Source of the DNA: DSNY01 sp964539745
GTDB lineage: Bacteria > Pseudomonadota > Gammaproteobacteria > Burkholderiales > Burkholderiaceae_F
Direction of reading: 5' to 3'
Assembly (NCBI GenBank): GCA_964539745.1
Contig: CAZIJU010000004.1
Coordinates: 1 to 64,000 of the forward strand
Length of the DNA: 64,000 bases
Part shown: piece after piece, positions 1 through 7,292 of the stretch
Layout of the letters: the number at the start of each line of letters is the position of its first letter
Position numbering within the stretch: the first letter of the stretch is position 1
Position numbers and translations under genes: made by a program
Notes under the pieces: model-generated
What the model saw: only the letters and a program-made list of their open reading frames with translations
Databases searched by the model: none
Told to the model about the DNA's origin: nothing

Positions 1-155
1 GCGACGAGGGATCTCAAGCGCGCAAGCGCGCAAGGTCATCCCGAGGAGTGCAGCGACGAGGGATCTCAAGCGCGCAACGCCATCCCCGCGCAAGCGGGGA
101 TCCAGAGACTCTGAAAGAACCGATCAACGACCCTGGCTCCCCGCCTGCGCGGGGA
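1..155. repeat. REP-like repeat cluster upstream of gcvP
   Basis: A 25-base sequence beginning GCGACGAGGGATCTC occurs exactly at 1-25 and 53-77, with TCATCCCGAG between the copies at 36-45. The same TCATCCCGAG...GAGGGATCTC core recurs near 19181-19207. Two small hairpins follow: 82-101 (ATCCCCGC, loop GCAA, GCGGGGAT) and 138-155 (TCCCCGC, loop CTGC, GCGGGGA). The second ends only 8 bases before the gcvP start. These are interspersed palindromic repeats, not coding sequence. The left edge is cut by the window. Confidence 0.7.
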
Positions 156-163
156 CGACGACA

Positions 164-3028
164 ATGACCCTGACCGAACTCGAACAGCACGACGCATTCA
201 TCGCCCGGCACGTCGGGCCCGACGAGGCCGAGATCGCCGAGATGCTGAAGGTCGTCGGCCAGCCTTCGCTCGAGGCGCTGGTCGACGCGATCGTGCCGGC
301 GTCGATCAAACTGACGGAGCCGCTCGCGCTGCCCGCGCCGCTGAGCGAGGAAGAAGCGCTCGCCAGGATCCGCGCGATCGCGGCGAAGAACCGGGTGTTC
401 CGCAGTTTCATCGGCCAGGGCTACTACGGCACGCACACGCCGGCCGTCATCCTGCGCAACATCCTCGAGAACCCTGCCTGGTACACGGCGTACACGCCGT
501 ATCAGGCCGAGATCTCGCAGGGGCGGATGGAAGCGCTGATCAACTTCCAGACGATGGTCGCGGACCTCACCGCGATGCAGATCGCCAACGCCTCGCTGCT
601 CGACGAAGCGACCGCGGCGGCCGAGGCGATGACGCTGGCCAAGCGCTCGTGCAAGAGCAGGTCGAATCTGTTCTTCGTGTCGGCCGACTGCCACCCGCAG
701 ACGATCGAAGTCGTGAAGACGCGCGCCGAGCCGCTCGGCATCCAGGTCGAAGTCGGCGACGACGCTGCGGCCGAACGCGCCGACGCGTTCGGCGTGCTGC
801 TGCAGTACCCGTGCTCGACCGGCGACGTGCGCGACTACGCGAAGATCGTGCAGGCGGTGCACGCGCGCGGCGGGCTCGTCGCGGTTGCGGCCGACCTGCT
901 CGCGCTGACGCTGCTGAAGCCGCCGGGCGAATGGGGCGCGGACATCGTCGTCGGCTCGAGCCAGCGCTTCGGCGTGCCGTTCGGCTTCGGCGGCCCGCAC
1001 GCGGCCTTCCTCGCCTGCCGCGACGCGTTCAAGCGGCAGATGCCCGGGCGGCTGATCGGCGTGTCGGTCGACGCGCAGGGCCAGCCCGCGTACCGGCTGA
1101 CGCTGCAGACGCGCGAACAGCACATCCGCCGCGAAAAGGCGACCTCGAACATCTGCACCGCGCAGGTGCTGCTCGCGGTGATCGCGAGCATGTACGCGGT
1201 CTATCACGGGCCGCAGGGCTTGCGCCGCATCGCGCAACGCGTGCACCGGCTGACGGCGATCCTCGCCGCCGGGCTGAAGTCGGCGGGGCTTGCGGTCGGC
1301 GACCGCTTCTTCGACACGATCGTCGTGCAGGGTGTGGCGGCGGCGAAGATCCACGCCGCCGCGCGCGCACACAGACTCAACCTGCGCGACCTGGGCGCCG
1401 ACGCGGTCGGCATCTCGCTCGACGAGACGGCCACGCGTGCGGACGTGGATACCCTGTGGCGCGTCTTCGGCGTGACCGCGAGCGTCGATGCGCTCGATGC
1501 GAGTGTGGCCGACGCGATCCCGCCGTCGCTCGTGCGCACCTCGGCGTATCTGACGCATCCGGTCTTCAACCAGTACCACGCCGAGCACGAGATGCTGCGC
1601 TACATGCGGTTGCTGGCCGACCGCGATCTGGCGCTCGACCGCACGATGATCCCGCTCGGCTCGTGCACGATGAAGCTGAACGCCACCGCCGAGATGATTC
1701 CGATCACGTGGCCGGAGTTCGCGAACATCCACCCGTTCGCGCCGGCCGATCAGACGGCCGGCTACGCGCAACTGATCGAGGAACTGGAGGCCATGCTCGC
1801 GGAGTGCACCGGCTACGACGCGGTGAGCCTGCAGCCGAATTCGGGCGCGCAGGGCGAATACGCCGGCCTGCTCGCGATCCGCGCCTGGCACCGCGCGCGC
1901 GGCGAGGGGCACCGCAACGTCTGCCTGATCCCCGAGAGCGCGCACGGCACCAACCCGGCGAGCGCGCAGATGTGCGGCATGGAGGTTGTCGTCGTCAAAT
2001 GCGATGCCAACGGCAACGTCGACGTCGCCGACCTCAAGGCGAAGGCCGATGCGCACGCGAAGGACCTGGCCGCGCTGATGGTGACCTACCCGTCGACGCA
2101 CGGCGTCTTCGAGGAGGCGATCCGCGAGATCTGCGAGATCGTCCACGCGCATGGCGGGCAGGTCTACACCGACGGCGCCAACCTCAACGCCCTGGTCGGC
2201 GTGGCCAAGCCGGGCAAGTACGGCTCGGACGTGTCGCACCTGAACCTGCACAAGACCTTCTGCATCCCCCACGGCGGCGGTGGCCCGGGTGTCGGCCCGG
2301 TTGCGGTGAAAAGCCATCTTGCGCCTTACCTTCCGTCGCGCGGGCTGGCGGCGGGGCAGAAGGGCGCGGTCGGCCCGGTCAGCGCCGCCCCGTTCGGCTC
2401 CGCCAGCATCCTGCCGATCTCGTGGATGTACATCACGATGATGGGCGCCGCCGGCCTGCGGCGCGCGACCGAGGTCGCGCTGCTCAACGCCAACTACATC
2501 GCCAAGCGGCTGGCGCCGTACTACCCGACGCTGTATACGGGCCGCAACGGGCTCGTCGCGCACGAGTGCATCCTGGACCTGCGGCCGATCAAGGATTCCT
2601 GCGGCATCACCGCCGAGGATGTGGCCAAGCGGCTGATGGACTACGGTTTCCACGCGCCGACGCTGAGCTTCCCGGTGCCCGGAACGCTGATGGTCGAACC
2701 GACCGAGTCCGAAGCGAAGCACGAACTGGACCGTTTCATCGACGCGATGATCGCGATCCGCGAGGAGATCCGAGCGGTGGAGGAAGGCCGGGTCGATCGC
2801 GACGACAACCCCCTGAAGAACGCGCCGCACACCGCGGCGATGGTCACCGCCGAAGTCTGGGCGCACGACTACTCGCGCGAGCAGGCCGCCTTCCCGCGCC
2901 CCGAGCTCAAGCGCCAGAAGTACTGGCCGCCGGTCGCGCGCGTCGACAACGCCTACGGCGACCGCAACGTGTTCTGTGCCTGCCCGCCGGTGTCTGCCTT
3001 CGTTGCGGAGCGCGCGCCGGCGGCATAA
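164..3028 (+). CDS. gcvP: Glycine dehydrogenase (decarboxylating), P-protein of the glycine cleavage system
   Basis: This 954-residue protein has the usual length of the single-chain P-protein. It decarboxylates glycine with pyridoxal phosphate and passes the aminomethyl group to lipoylated GcvH in the cytosol. The PLP-binding lysine lies in HLNLHKTFCIPHGGGGPG, at about residue 697. The N-terminal half carries the paired fold typical of the fused homodimer-like enzyme. The C-terminus ends with the GDRNVFCACPP signature. The ATG at 164 begins MTLTELEQHDAFIARH, a typical GcvP start. A hairpin abuts this start, and GGGGA is the only purine-rich stretch upstream of it. gcvT and gcvH are not in the window and are probably further upstream. 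Confidence 0.97.
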   Translation: MTLTELEQHDAFIARHVGPDEAEIAEMLKVVGQPSLEALVDAIVPASIKLTEPLALPAPLSEEEALARIRAIAAKNRVFRSFIGQGYYGTHTPAVILRNILENPAWYTAYTPYQAEISQGRMEALINFQTMVADLTAMQIANASLLDEATAAAEAMTLAKRSCKSRSNLFFVSADCHPQTIEVVKTRAEPLGIQVEVGDDAAAERADAFGVLLQYPCSTGDVRDYAKIVQAVHARGGLVAVAADLLALTLLKPPGEWGADIVVGSSQRFGVPFGFGGPHAAFLACRDAFKRQMPGRLIGVSVDAQGQPAYRLTLQTREQHIRREKATSNICTAQVLLAVIASMYAVYHGPQGLRRIAQRVHRLTAILAAGLKSAGLAVGDRFFDTIVVQGVAAAKIHAAARAHRLNLRDLGADAVGISLDETATRADVDTLWRVFGVTASVDALDASVADAIPPSLVRTSAYLTHPVFNQYHAEHEMLRYMRLLADRDLALDRTMIPLGSCTMKLNATAEMIPITWPEFANIHPFAPADQTAGYAQLIEELEAMLAECTGYDAVSLQPNSGAQGEYAGLLAIRAWHRARGEGHRNVCLIPESAHGTNPASAQMCGMEVVVVKCDANGNVDVADLKAKADAHAKDLAALMVTYPSTHGVFEEAIREICEIVHAHGGQVYTDGANLNALVGVAKPGKYGSDVSHLNLHKTFCIPHGGGGPGVGPVAVKSHLAPYLPSRGLAAGQKGAVGPVSAAPFGSASILPISWMYITMMGAAGLRRATEVALLNANYIAKRLAPYYPTLYTGRNGLVAHECILDLRPIKDSCGITAEDVAKRLMDYGFHAPTLSFPVPGTLMVEPTESEAKHELDRFIDAMIAIREEIRAVEEGRVDRDDNPLKNAPHTAAMVTAEVWAHDYSREQAAFPRPELKRQKYWPPVARVDNAYGDRNVFCACPPVSAFVAERAPAA

Positions 3029-3563
3029 GGCCGCAAAGATGTGCAGCCGCAGCCTGGCCGGCGGCGCTGGCGCGCATTGGCGACGCATGCGGCGACCGTC
3101 ACGTCCTCTGCGCGTGTCCGCCGGTCCTCGCTTTCGATGTGAGCGGCTGCCGATCAGCGACGCAGCTAGCGCTGCTTGTCCGTTGCGGGATGCGCGTCTT
3201 CGCGGCGCGCAAGCAAGCAGGGCGCGACCGGGAAAGTGAGGAGCGCGCTTGCGAGCGGCACGCCTGGGTTGCTGGTGATCGGGGTCACCGTTCCGCACGG
3301 TGCGTGGATCATCGAAAAGCGGTCGGCGGGCCCGCGGGGTGATACGGTTGATCGATGATCGTGACCACCGGCGCGAAGGGCGTCTCGCTCGGACGTCTGG
3401 TCAGCCAAGAGCAGCGATTCCGCTCAGCGACAGCGCGCACCTCGGCAGAGGCGATCGTCAGCACCGCGCTCACGTATCTTGCCGACCGACACTTCGGTAT
3501 GGACGCAGCCTTTCGCGGGGCGTAGTGTCGCGGCGTCCCGAAGCAATGCGGGGGGCAGGGGTC
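3029..3563. other. Non-coding stretch with a degenerate gcvP 3' copy
   Basis: I see no convincing gene in these 535 bases. The recognisable content is a diverged copy of the gcvP 3' end at about 3088-3135, listed separately. The rest has short open frames without a ribosome-binding site, a conserved motif or a clear codon signal. It separates gcvP from the odd, less GC-biased block at 3.5-5.4 kb. Confidence 0.6.
3088..3135 (+). pseudogene. Diverged fragment of the gcvP 3' end
   Basis: Translated in the frame beginning GCGGCGACC, this stretch reads CGDRHVLCACPPVLAF. It closely matches the true gcvP terminus, YGDRNVFCACPPVSAF, encoded about 134 bases upstream. The copy is in a different frame from gcvP and has no start of its own. 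It has accumulated substitutions. It appears to be a tandem-duplication or recombination remnant of the last codons of gcvP. Confidence 0.6.
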
Positions 3564-4106
3564 ATGCCGCAGGCGGTTCGCACCAGAAAAGCGCTCTACA
3601 CAGGACTTGCGTTGTCCGGCCTCGCGCTGGCGGCGACATACGGTCCGTTTCCGATATCAGACTTCGCGCGTTCGAATGGGGTGAGTGGCGCCTACGCCGC
3701 CGACGAACCCGTGTTCCCGCTGGCGAACGCGTTCTTCAAGCAGGCACTGAATTCCCAGTAGGGCCACTTCAGGCCGGGCGACCGGATTCGGATTCGACAC
3801 GACGACGGAGTCATTGCCGAGATTGCCCTTTCGGCATACGGTGTCTCGTGCAGTGGCGGCGCCTGCAAACGGTCGATGACGGTGCCCATGATCTTCCAGA
3901 CGATCATGCAATCGCCGGCTCAACGCGCCACGTTCGATGAACCCGGTTCGTCCGCGTGCTTTACGTCCGGTCCGTATCGCATTAAAACCGGGTACCGGGG
4001 TCAGCGCGGCGAGGTAGATTCCGAGGGCGGGGTGACAATCACCGCCACGTGGATCAGCACTGGATTCGTGGAAATCCAGCCCAGTCGCAGGATGCTGTGC
4101 ACATAA
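3564..4106 (+). pseudogene. Small exported-type hypothetical protein interrupted by an in-frame amber codon
   Basis: From ATG 3564 the frame encodes a basic N-terminus and a hydrophobic segment (YTGLALSGLALAATYG), then a secreted-looking sequence ending ALNSQ at a TAG (3759-3761). The same frame continues without another stop for 114 codons to TAA at 4106. That part includes CSGGACKRS and a Gly/Thr-rich tail. One nonsense change, or a sequencing error, therefore splits a protein of about 180 codons. The end overlaps the start of the next gene by about 10 bases, as in an operon. Codon use looks less GC-extreme than in the neighbours. I do not recognise the family. A genuine 65-residue product, or readthrough of the stop, cannot be excluded. 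Confidence 0.5.
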
Positions 4107-5104
4107 ATCACCTTCGGCTTGTCCTGGCTGTCGGCTGCGCCGCGCTCGCGCTTGCCGTCTTCTTGTATGCAACGTGGCAGCGCGGAGCCGCGGATGGGAG
4201 ACAGGCACATACGCCAACCGGGAAGCCGCCGCCCGCCGCGGCGGCAACTGCCGGCGGGTCTTTGCACCGGGCGGCGCGACCGCTGGCCGATGCGGTCTGG
4301 AGCGAGAGCATGGCCGCGCAGGAAGACGACCTGCACGCTGCGTACGAACGTTCACTGAACGAACGCCGGGCCGATGCGTGGCTGTTCGCGGCCAAGGTCC
4401 GGGATGCCTGTGCGCTAGCGTTGGGCGCAGACAGCTCACCCTCGCTACGCCGGCAAGCCGAGACAACGCTTGCGGCGTTGAACTCCGCACGGGCGCTCGA
4501 CCCTGACCGCCTGGCGCGGCTGCGTGCGGCCGTGCGGCAGAAGCAGGCTGCGGAGGCGCTGGAGCGCCGCTGCCGCAATTTTGTGCGTGAAGCGTTTGGC
4601 CTGCAGGTGCAGGCTATCAACGACGCGCGCGCGCGTGCGCGCAGCCACGACTCCGAACTTGGTGCGCTGATGCGCGCGGTCGATGCGATGAATTCGCGTG
4701 CGGGCGATGCGGGCGAGCTGAGCCGGTTGTTGTTGTGGGCGTTCGGCACGCGCGAGCGGATTGTGATGGAGTATGCGTGGCAGTCGCTGGCCGGGCAGCT
4801 TTTCGACGCGCGCTTACCACCGCCGCAGCGGCCCCCGTATGCGGCGGCCGCTGCCCTGGTCGAAGCGTTGGAGCATGTCTACGGCGTGACATTGAACAGT
4901 TGCGGCCTGTCCGAGTCGCATTTCGAACGGCTACTCATGGAGGCCGTTCCAGGCCCAGGCTGCGAAGAACGAACGGATCCTGTGCCAAACGAACCAGAGC
5001 GCGCCCGTGCCGAATACGCCGAACTGGTGGCGCTGTACGCCGACGCACTGCGCCGGCGGGATATCGGGGCACTGATGCAGGCGCGACCGCAGCCGCGTCG
5101 GTAG
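4097..5104 (+). CDS. Membrane-anchored helical hypothetical protein
   Basis: The protein has about 335 residues if it starts at GTG 4097, which is preceded by AGGA. An upstream in-frame GTG at 4049 is possible but overlaps the previous frame more deeply. An N-terminal membrane segment (LVLAVGCAALALAVFLYATW) is followed by a long soluble part. That part is Ala/Arg-rich and predicted to be mostly alpha-helical, with no catalytic motif that I recognise. The likely topology is a single anchor with a periplasmic body. It overlaps the amber-split frame before it, so the two probably formed one transcription unit of unknown function. Codon use is less biased than in the flanking housekeeping genes, which hints at later acquisition. 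Confidence 0.6.
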   Translation: MHINHLRLVLAVGCAALALAVFLYATWQRGAADGRQAHTPTGKPPPAAAATAGGSLHRAARPLADAVWSESMAAQEDDLHAAYERSLNERRADAWLFAAKVRDACALALGADSSPSLRRQAETTLAALNSARALDPDRLARLRAAVRQKQAAEALERRCRNFVREAFGLQVQAINDARARARSHDSELGALMRAVDAMNSRAGDAGELSRLLLWAFGTRERIVMEYAWQSLAGQLFDARLPPPQRPPYAAAAALVEALEHVYGVTLNSCGLSESHFERLLMEAVPGPGCEERTDPVPNEPERARAEYAELVALYADALRRRDIGALMQARPQPRR

Positions 5105-5279
5105 CCCCGCTTACGCGGCCGCGAAGTCGATCGCACCAGGCAACGGCGAACCGGCGCCGTGCAGGCGCGGTGAATATGACGAGCGCTGCAAGCGTGCGAT
5201 TCGAAGCCCTCGCTGCCGGGACATCCGACGCGGACAGGATTCGCTGCCATCGCGCCGGGTATTCCGGCGATCGAAATCC

Positions 5280-5308
5280 TTGACAACGAACACGCAGCCG
5301 GATGACAC
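5280..5308 (+). promoter_or_regulatory. Possible promoter for the Lys-rich micro-gene
   Basis: A perfect -35 hexamer TTGACA lies at 5280-5285. At 17-base spacing the -10 position reads TGACAC, which is poor. The site sits about 45 bases upstream of the small ORF at 5352. The call rests mainly on the -35 box and the position. Confidence 0.3.
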
Positions 5309-5351
5309 TGCGCGTGCCGTCGTGTGGCGGCGCTTCATGCGAGGTAACGCG

Positions 5352-5399
5352 ATGAAGAAGACTGCGAAGAAGCCTGCCAAGAAGGCCCCGAAGCGCTAG
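5352..5399 (+). CDS. Tiny Lys/Ala/Pro-rich basic peptide (15 residues)
   Basis: ATG 5352 encodes MKKTAKKPAKKAPKR and a TAG. GAGG at 5341-5344 is well placed as a ribosome-binding site. An in-frame ATG at 5337 would add five residues (MRGNA). A strong intrinsic terminator follows 31 bases after the stop, so this is a self-contained transcription unit. The KKxAKK pattern resembles the basic tails of histone-H1-like bacterial proteins, so nucleic-acid binding is a reasonable guess. It is only a guess at this size. Confidence 0.5.
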   Translation: MKKTAKKPAKKAPKR

Positions 5400-5430
5400 T
5401 CGACCAGACTAGGGGTCTTGCTGGCAGACG

Positions 5431-5463
5431 GCCCACCGCGGCGACGCGGTGGGCTTTTCTTTT
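5431..5463 (+). terminator. Rho-independent terminator after the micro-gene
   Basis: GCCCACCGC (5431-5439) pairs perfectly with GCGGTGGGC (5446-5454) around a 6-base loop, followed by TTTTCTTTTC. It is a textbook intrinsic terminator on the plus strand. Confidence 0.9.
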
Positions 5464-5479
5464 CCTGGGGTGCGCAGCG

Positions 5480-6346
5480 GTGACGAGGGCCGGGGGCTCG
5501 GGGGTCGAATCGGCACCGATCCGCGCCTGCCTTGTCGCCCTCGCCGCGTCGGTCATAGCCGGCTGCAACATGATCGAAGGCATGTTCTTCTACCCGGACC
5601 GCGTGCAATACACGCGCCCGGCCGACTACGCGCTCGCGCACGAGGACGTGGCCCTCGCCGCCGCCGACGGTGTCAAGCTGCACGCCTGGTGGCTGCCGGC
5701 GCACGGCGCAGCGGCCGGCACGGTCCTGCACCTGCACGGCAACGCGGCCAACGTCAGCAACCACCTGCCGCTCGCGGCGTGGCTGCCGCGCGCTGGCTTC
5801 AACGTGCTGATGCTCGACTACCGGGGCTTCGGCCGCTCAGAGGGCAGGCCGACGCTCGACGGCGTGCTGGCGGACGCGCGCGCGGCGCTGGCGCAACTGC
5901 GTTCCCGCCGCGACGTCGATGCGACCCGGCTGATCGTCTTCGGCCAGAGCCTAGGCGGCGCCACCGCGCTGCGGCTGCTCGCCGAGGACGCGGCCGGCGT
6001 TCGGCTCGCGGTGATCGATTCGGCGTTCGCGAGCCACCGCGGCATCGCGCGCGACGCGGCGCTGCAGTCGATCGTGCTCGCGCCGTTACTGCTGCTTGCG
6101 CTGCCGCTGCTGCCCGGCGCCGACAAGGACCCGGTGACCGCGCTTGCGCGGATCGACGTGCCGCTCATCTTCGTGCACGGTCGGGCCGATTCGGTGATCC
6201 CGTTCAAGCACAGCGAGCAGCTTCTCGCCGCCGCGAAGCAGCCGAAGCGCCTGATCGCCGTCGAGGGCGCGCAGCACATGCAGGCCTTGATGCGCCCAGA
6301 GGTACAGGCGCAGATCCTGGCCGCGATGCGCGACGCGGTCCGATGA
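5480..6346 (+). CDS. Alpha/beta hydrolase lipoprotein (BEM46-like)
   Basis: This 288-residue protein is in the alpha/beta hydrolase superfamily. The N-terminus has a short hydrophobic segment ending in the lipobox VIAGC, so it is probably an envelope lipoprotein. The oxyanion region HLHGNAANVS is followed by YRGFGRSEG. The nucleophile elbow is GQSLGG (Ser157), the acid residue lies in HGRADSVIP, and the histidine is in EGAQHM. Together these form a complete triad. The substrate is unknown; family members are esterases or peptidase-like. The start is a GTG 17 bases after the preceding terminator, and no later ATG retains the lipobox. It converges with the next gene. Confidence 0.85.
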   Translation: MTRAGGSGVESAPIRACLVALAASVIAGCNMIEGMFFYPDRVQYTRPADYALAHEDVALAAADGVKLHAWWLPAHGAAAGTVLHLHGNAANVSNHLPLAAWLPRAGFNVLMLDYRGFGRSEGRPTLDGVLADARAALAQLRSRRDVDATRLIVFGQSLGGATALRLLAEDAAGVRLAVIDSAFASHRGIARDAALQSIVLAPLLLLALPLLPGADKDPVTALARIDVPLIFVHGRADSVIPFKHSEQLLAAAKQPKRLIAVEGAQHMQALMRPEVQAQILAAMRDAVR

Positions 6347-6460
6347 GCAGCGCACGCCGCCCACCTTCGCGCCGGTAAACCGGGATTTCTCGGGCGCTGG
6401 CAGGACGAATACGACGATCCGCCGTGCCGTGCGCCGGCCTGCCGCCGAAGCGCGGCGGCT

Positions 6461-7042
6461 TCAAACGTGCGCGAGCGCCAGCGCGCCCAGGATTCCTCCC
6501 AGCCCAGCGACGCCGTACACGGCCCAGACGAGCCACTGCCGGCGCGTCAGCAGCGCGATGGCCGACAGCGCGATGGCGATCTGCAGCGCGGTCGTCGCCT
6601 GCGCCCAGCGGTGATGCAGGTGCAGCTCGGCGTCGCTTTTGCGGTCCCACTCCCTGGCTTCGGCTTCGAGCTTTTCGGCGACCGCCTTGATCTCCTTCTT
6701 TTCGCGGTCGTAGCGCGCGATCTCGTCGCGGTAAAAAGTCTGCTTCTCGGGCGCGGTTGCCAAAGACAGTGCCAACTCGGCCAGGTTCTGCTTGCTGCTC
6801 TTGGCCTGGTAGTAGTTCCACTGGTTCGACGCCTCGGTTTTCTTGATCGCGGCGTTGTTCTTGAACATTCCGGCGTTGGCCTGCGTGGCGCCGCCTTCGT
6901 ACGCCATCAGCGCCCCGACCGTGGCAAGGATGGCCGTCGTCACCGCGATTCGGCCGGAGGACGCGTCGCGTTCGCCGTGCTGTGCGGCATGTTCGATTTC
7001 GTGGTCGTGTGGACCGTGGACGTGGAAATGCGCACCGGACAT
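6461..7042 (-). CDS. DUF4337-type membrane protein with a His-rich N-terminus
   Basis: The protein has 193 residues from the ATG at 7042, preceded by AGGGA. An N-terminal His/Asp/Glu-rich tract (HFHVHGPHDHEIEH) is followed by one membrane segment near residues 35-55. A long charged helical middle region (YRDEIARYDREKKEIKAVAEKL) is probably coiled-coil. Two further hydrophobic segments lie at the C-terminus. This pattern (NxAxxxxxASxQWxxYQAKSxK, then a coiled coil, then a membrane hairpin) matches the DUF4337 family, whose function is unknown. The His-rich start could bind metal, but that is inference. It diverges from ettA. Confidence 0.8.
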   Translation of the reverse strand: MSGAHFHVHGPHDHEIEHAAQHGERDASSGRIAVTTAILATVGALMAYEGGATQANAGMFKNNAAIKKTEASNQWNYYQAKSSKQNLAELALSLATAPEKQTFYRDEIARYDREKKEIKAVAEKLEAEAREWDRKSDAELHLHHRWAQATTALQIAIALSAIALLTRRQWLVWAVYGVAGLGGILGALALAHV

Positions 7043-7292
7043 TCGTGTTTTTCCCTGCCGTGTTGCAAGCGGCGCGAATCGTAGCCGATGCGATATCCAG
7101 GCGCCGTTCGGGCGGGCAACTGCAAACGACTGCGGCCGCCGGAGTCTTGCAGCCCGGCGCACCCGGCGCGCAGGCAAGCGCCTGTGATCGTCCCCGCCCC
7201 GTTCGGTAAGCTTCGCCCCTTCGATCAACAAGGGCGCGCCCGCGATACCGGCCTGCGACGATGCGCGCGGGCGGTCAGAGGGCAACGGAGCA

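Noticed and set aside
1..155. Possible CRISPR array from the repeated 25-mer
   Set aside because: There are only two copies with one 27-base spacer. The repeat is palindrome-associated, recurs at 19 kb in part, and no cas genes are present.
1..163. Glycine riboswitch ahead of gcvP
   Set aside because: The upstream sequence is repeat hairpins without the aptamer core. Any riboswitch would precede gcvT outside the window.
14..3298. A very long minus-strand open frame opposite gcvP
   Set aside because: It is an Arg/Val-rich shadow typical of antisense frames in high-GC genes. It has no domain, and gcvP on the other strand is unambiguous.
649..3342. A long plus-strand frame inside gcvP
   Set aside because: It is an out-of-frame Arg-rich shadow. 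Only its tail is informative, because it reveals the gcvP 3' fragment at 3088-3135.
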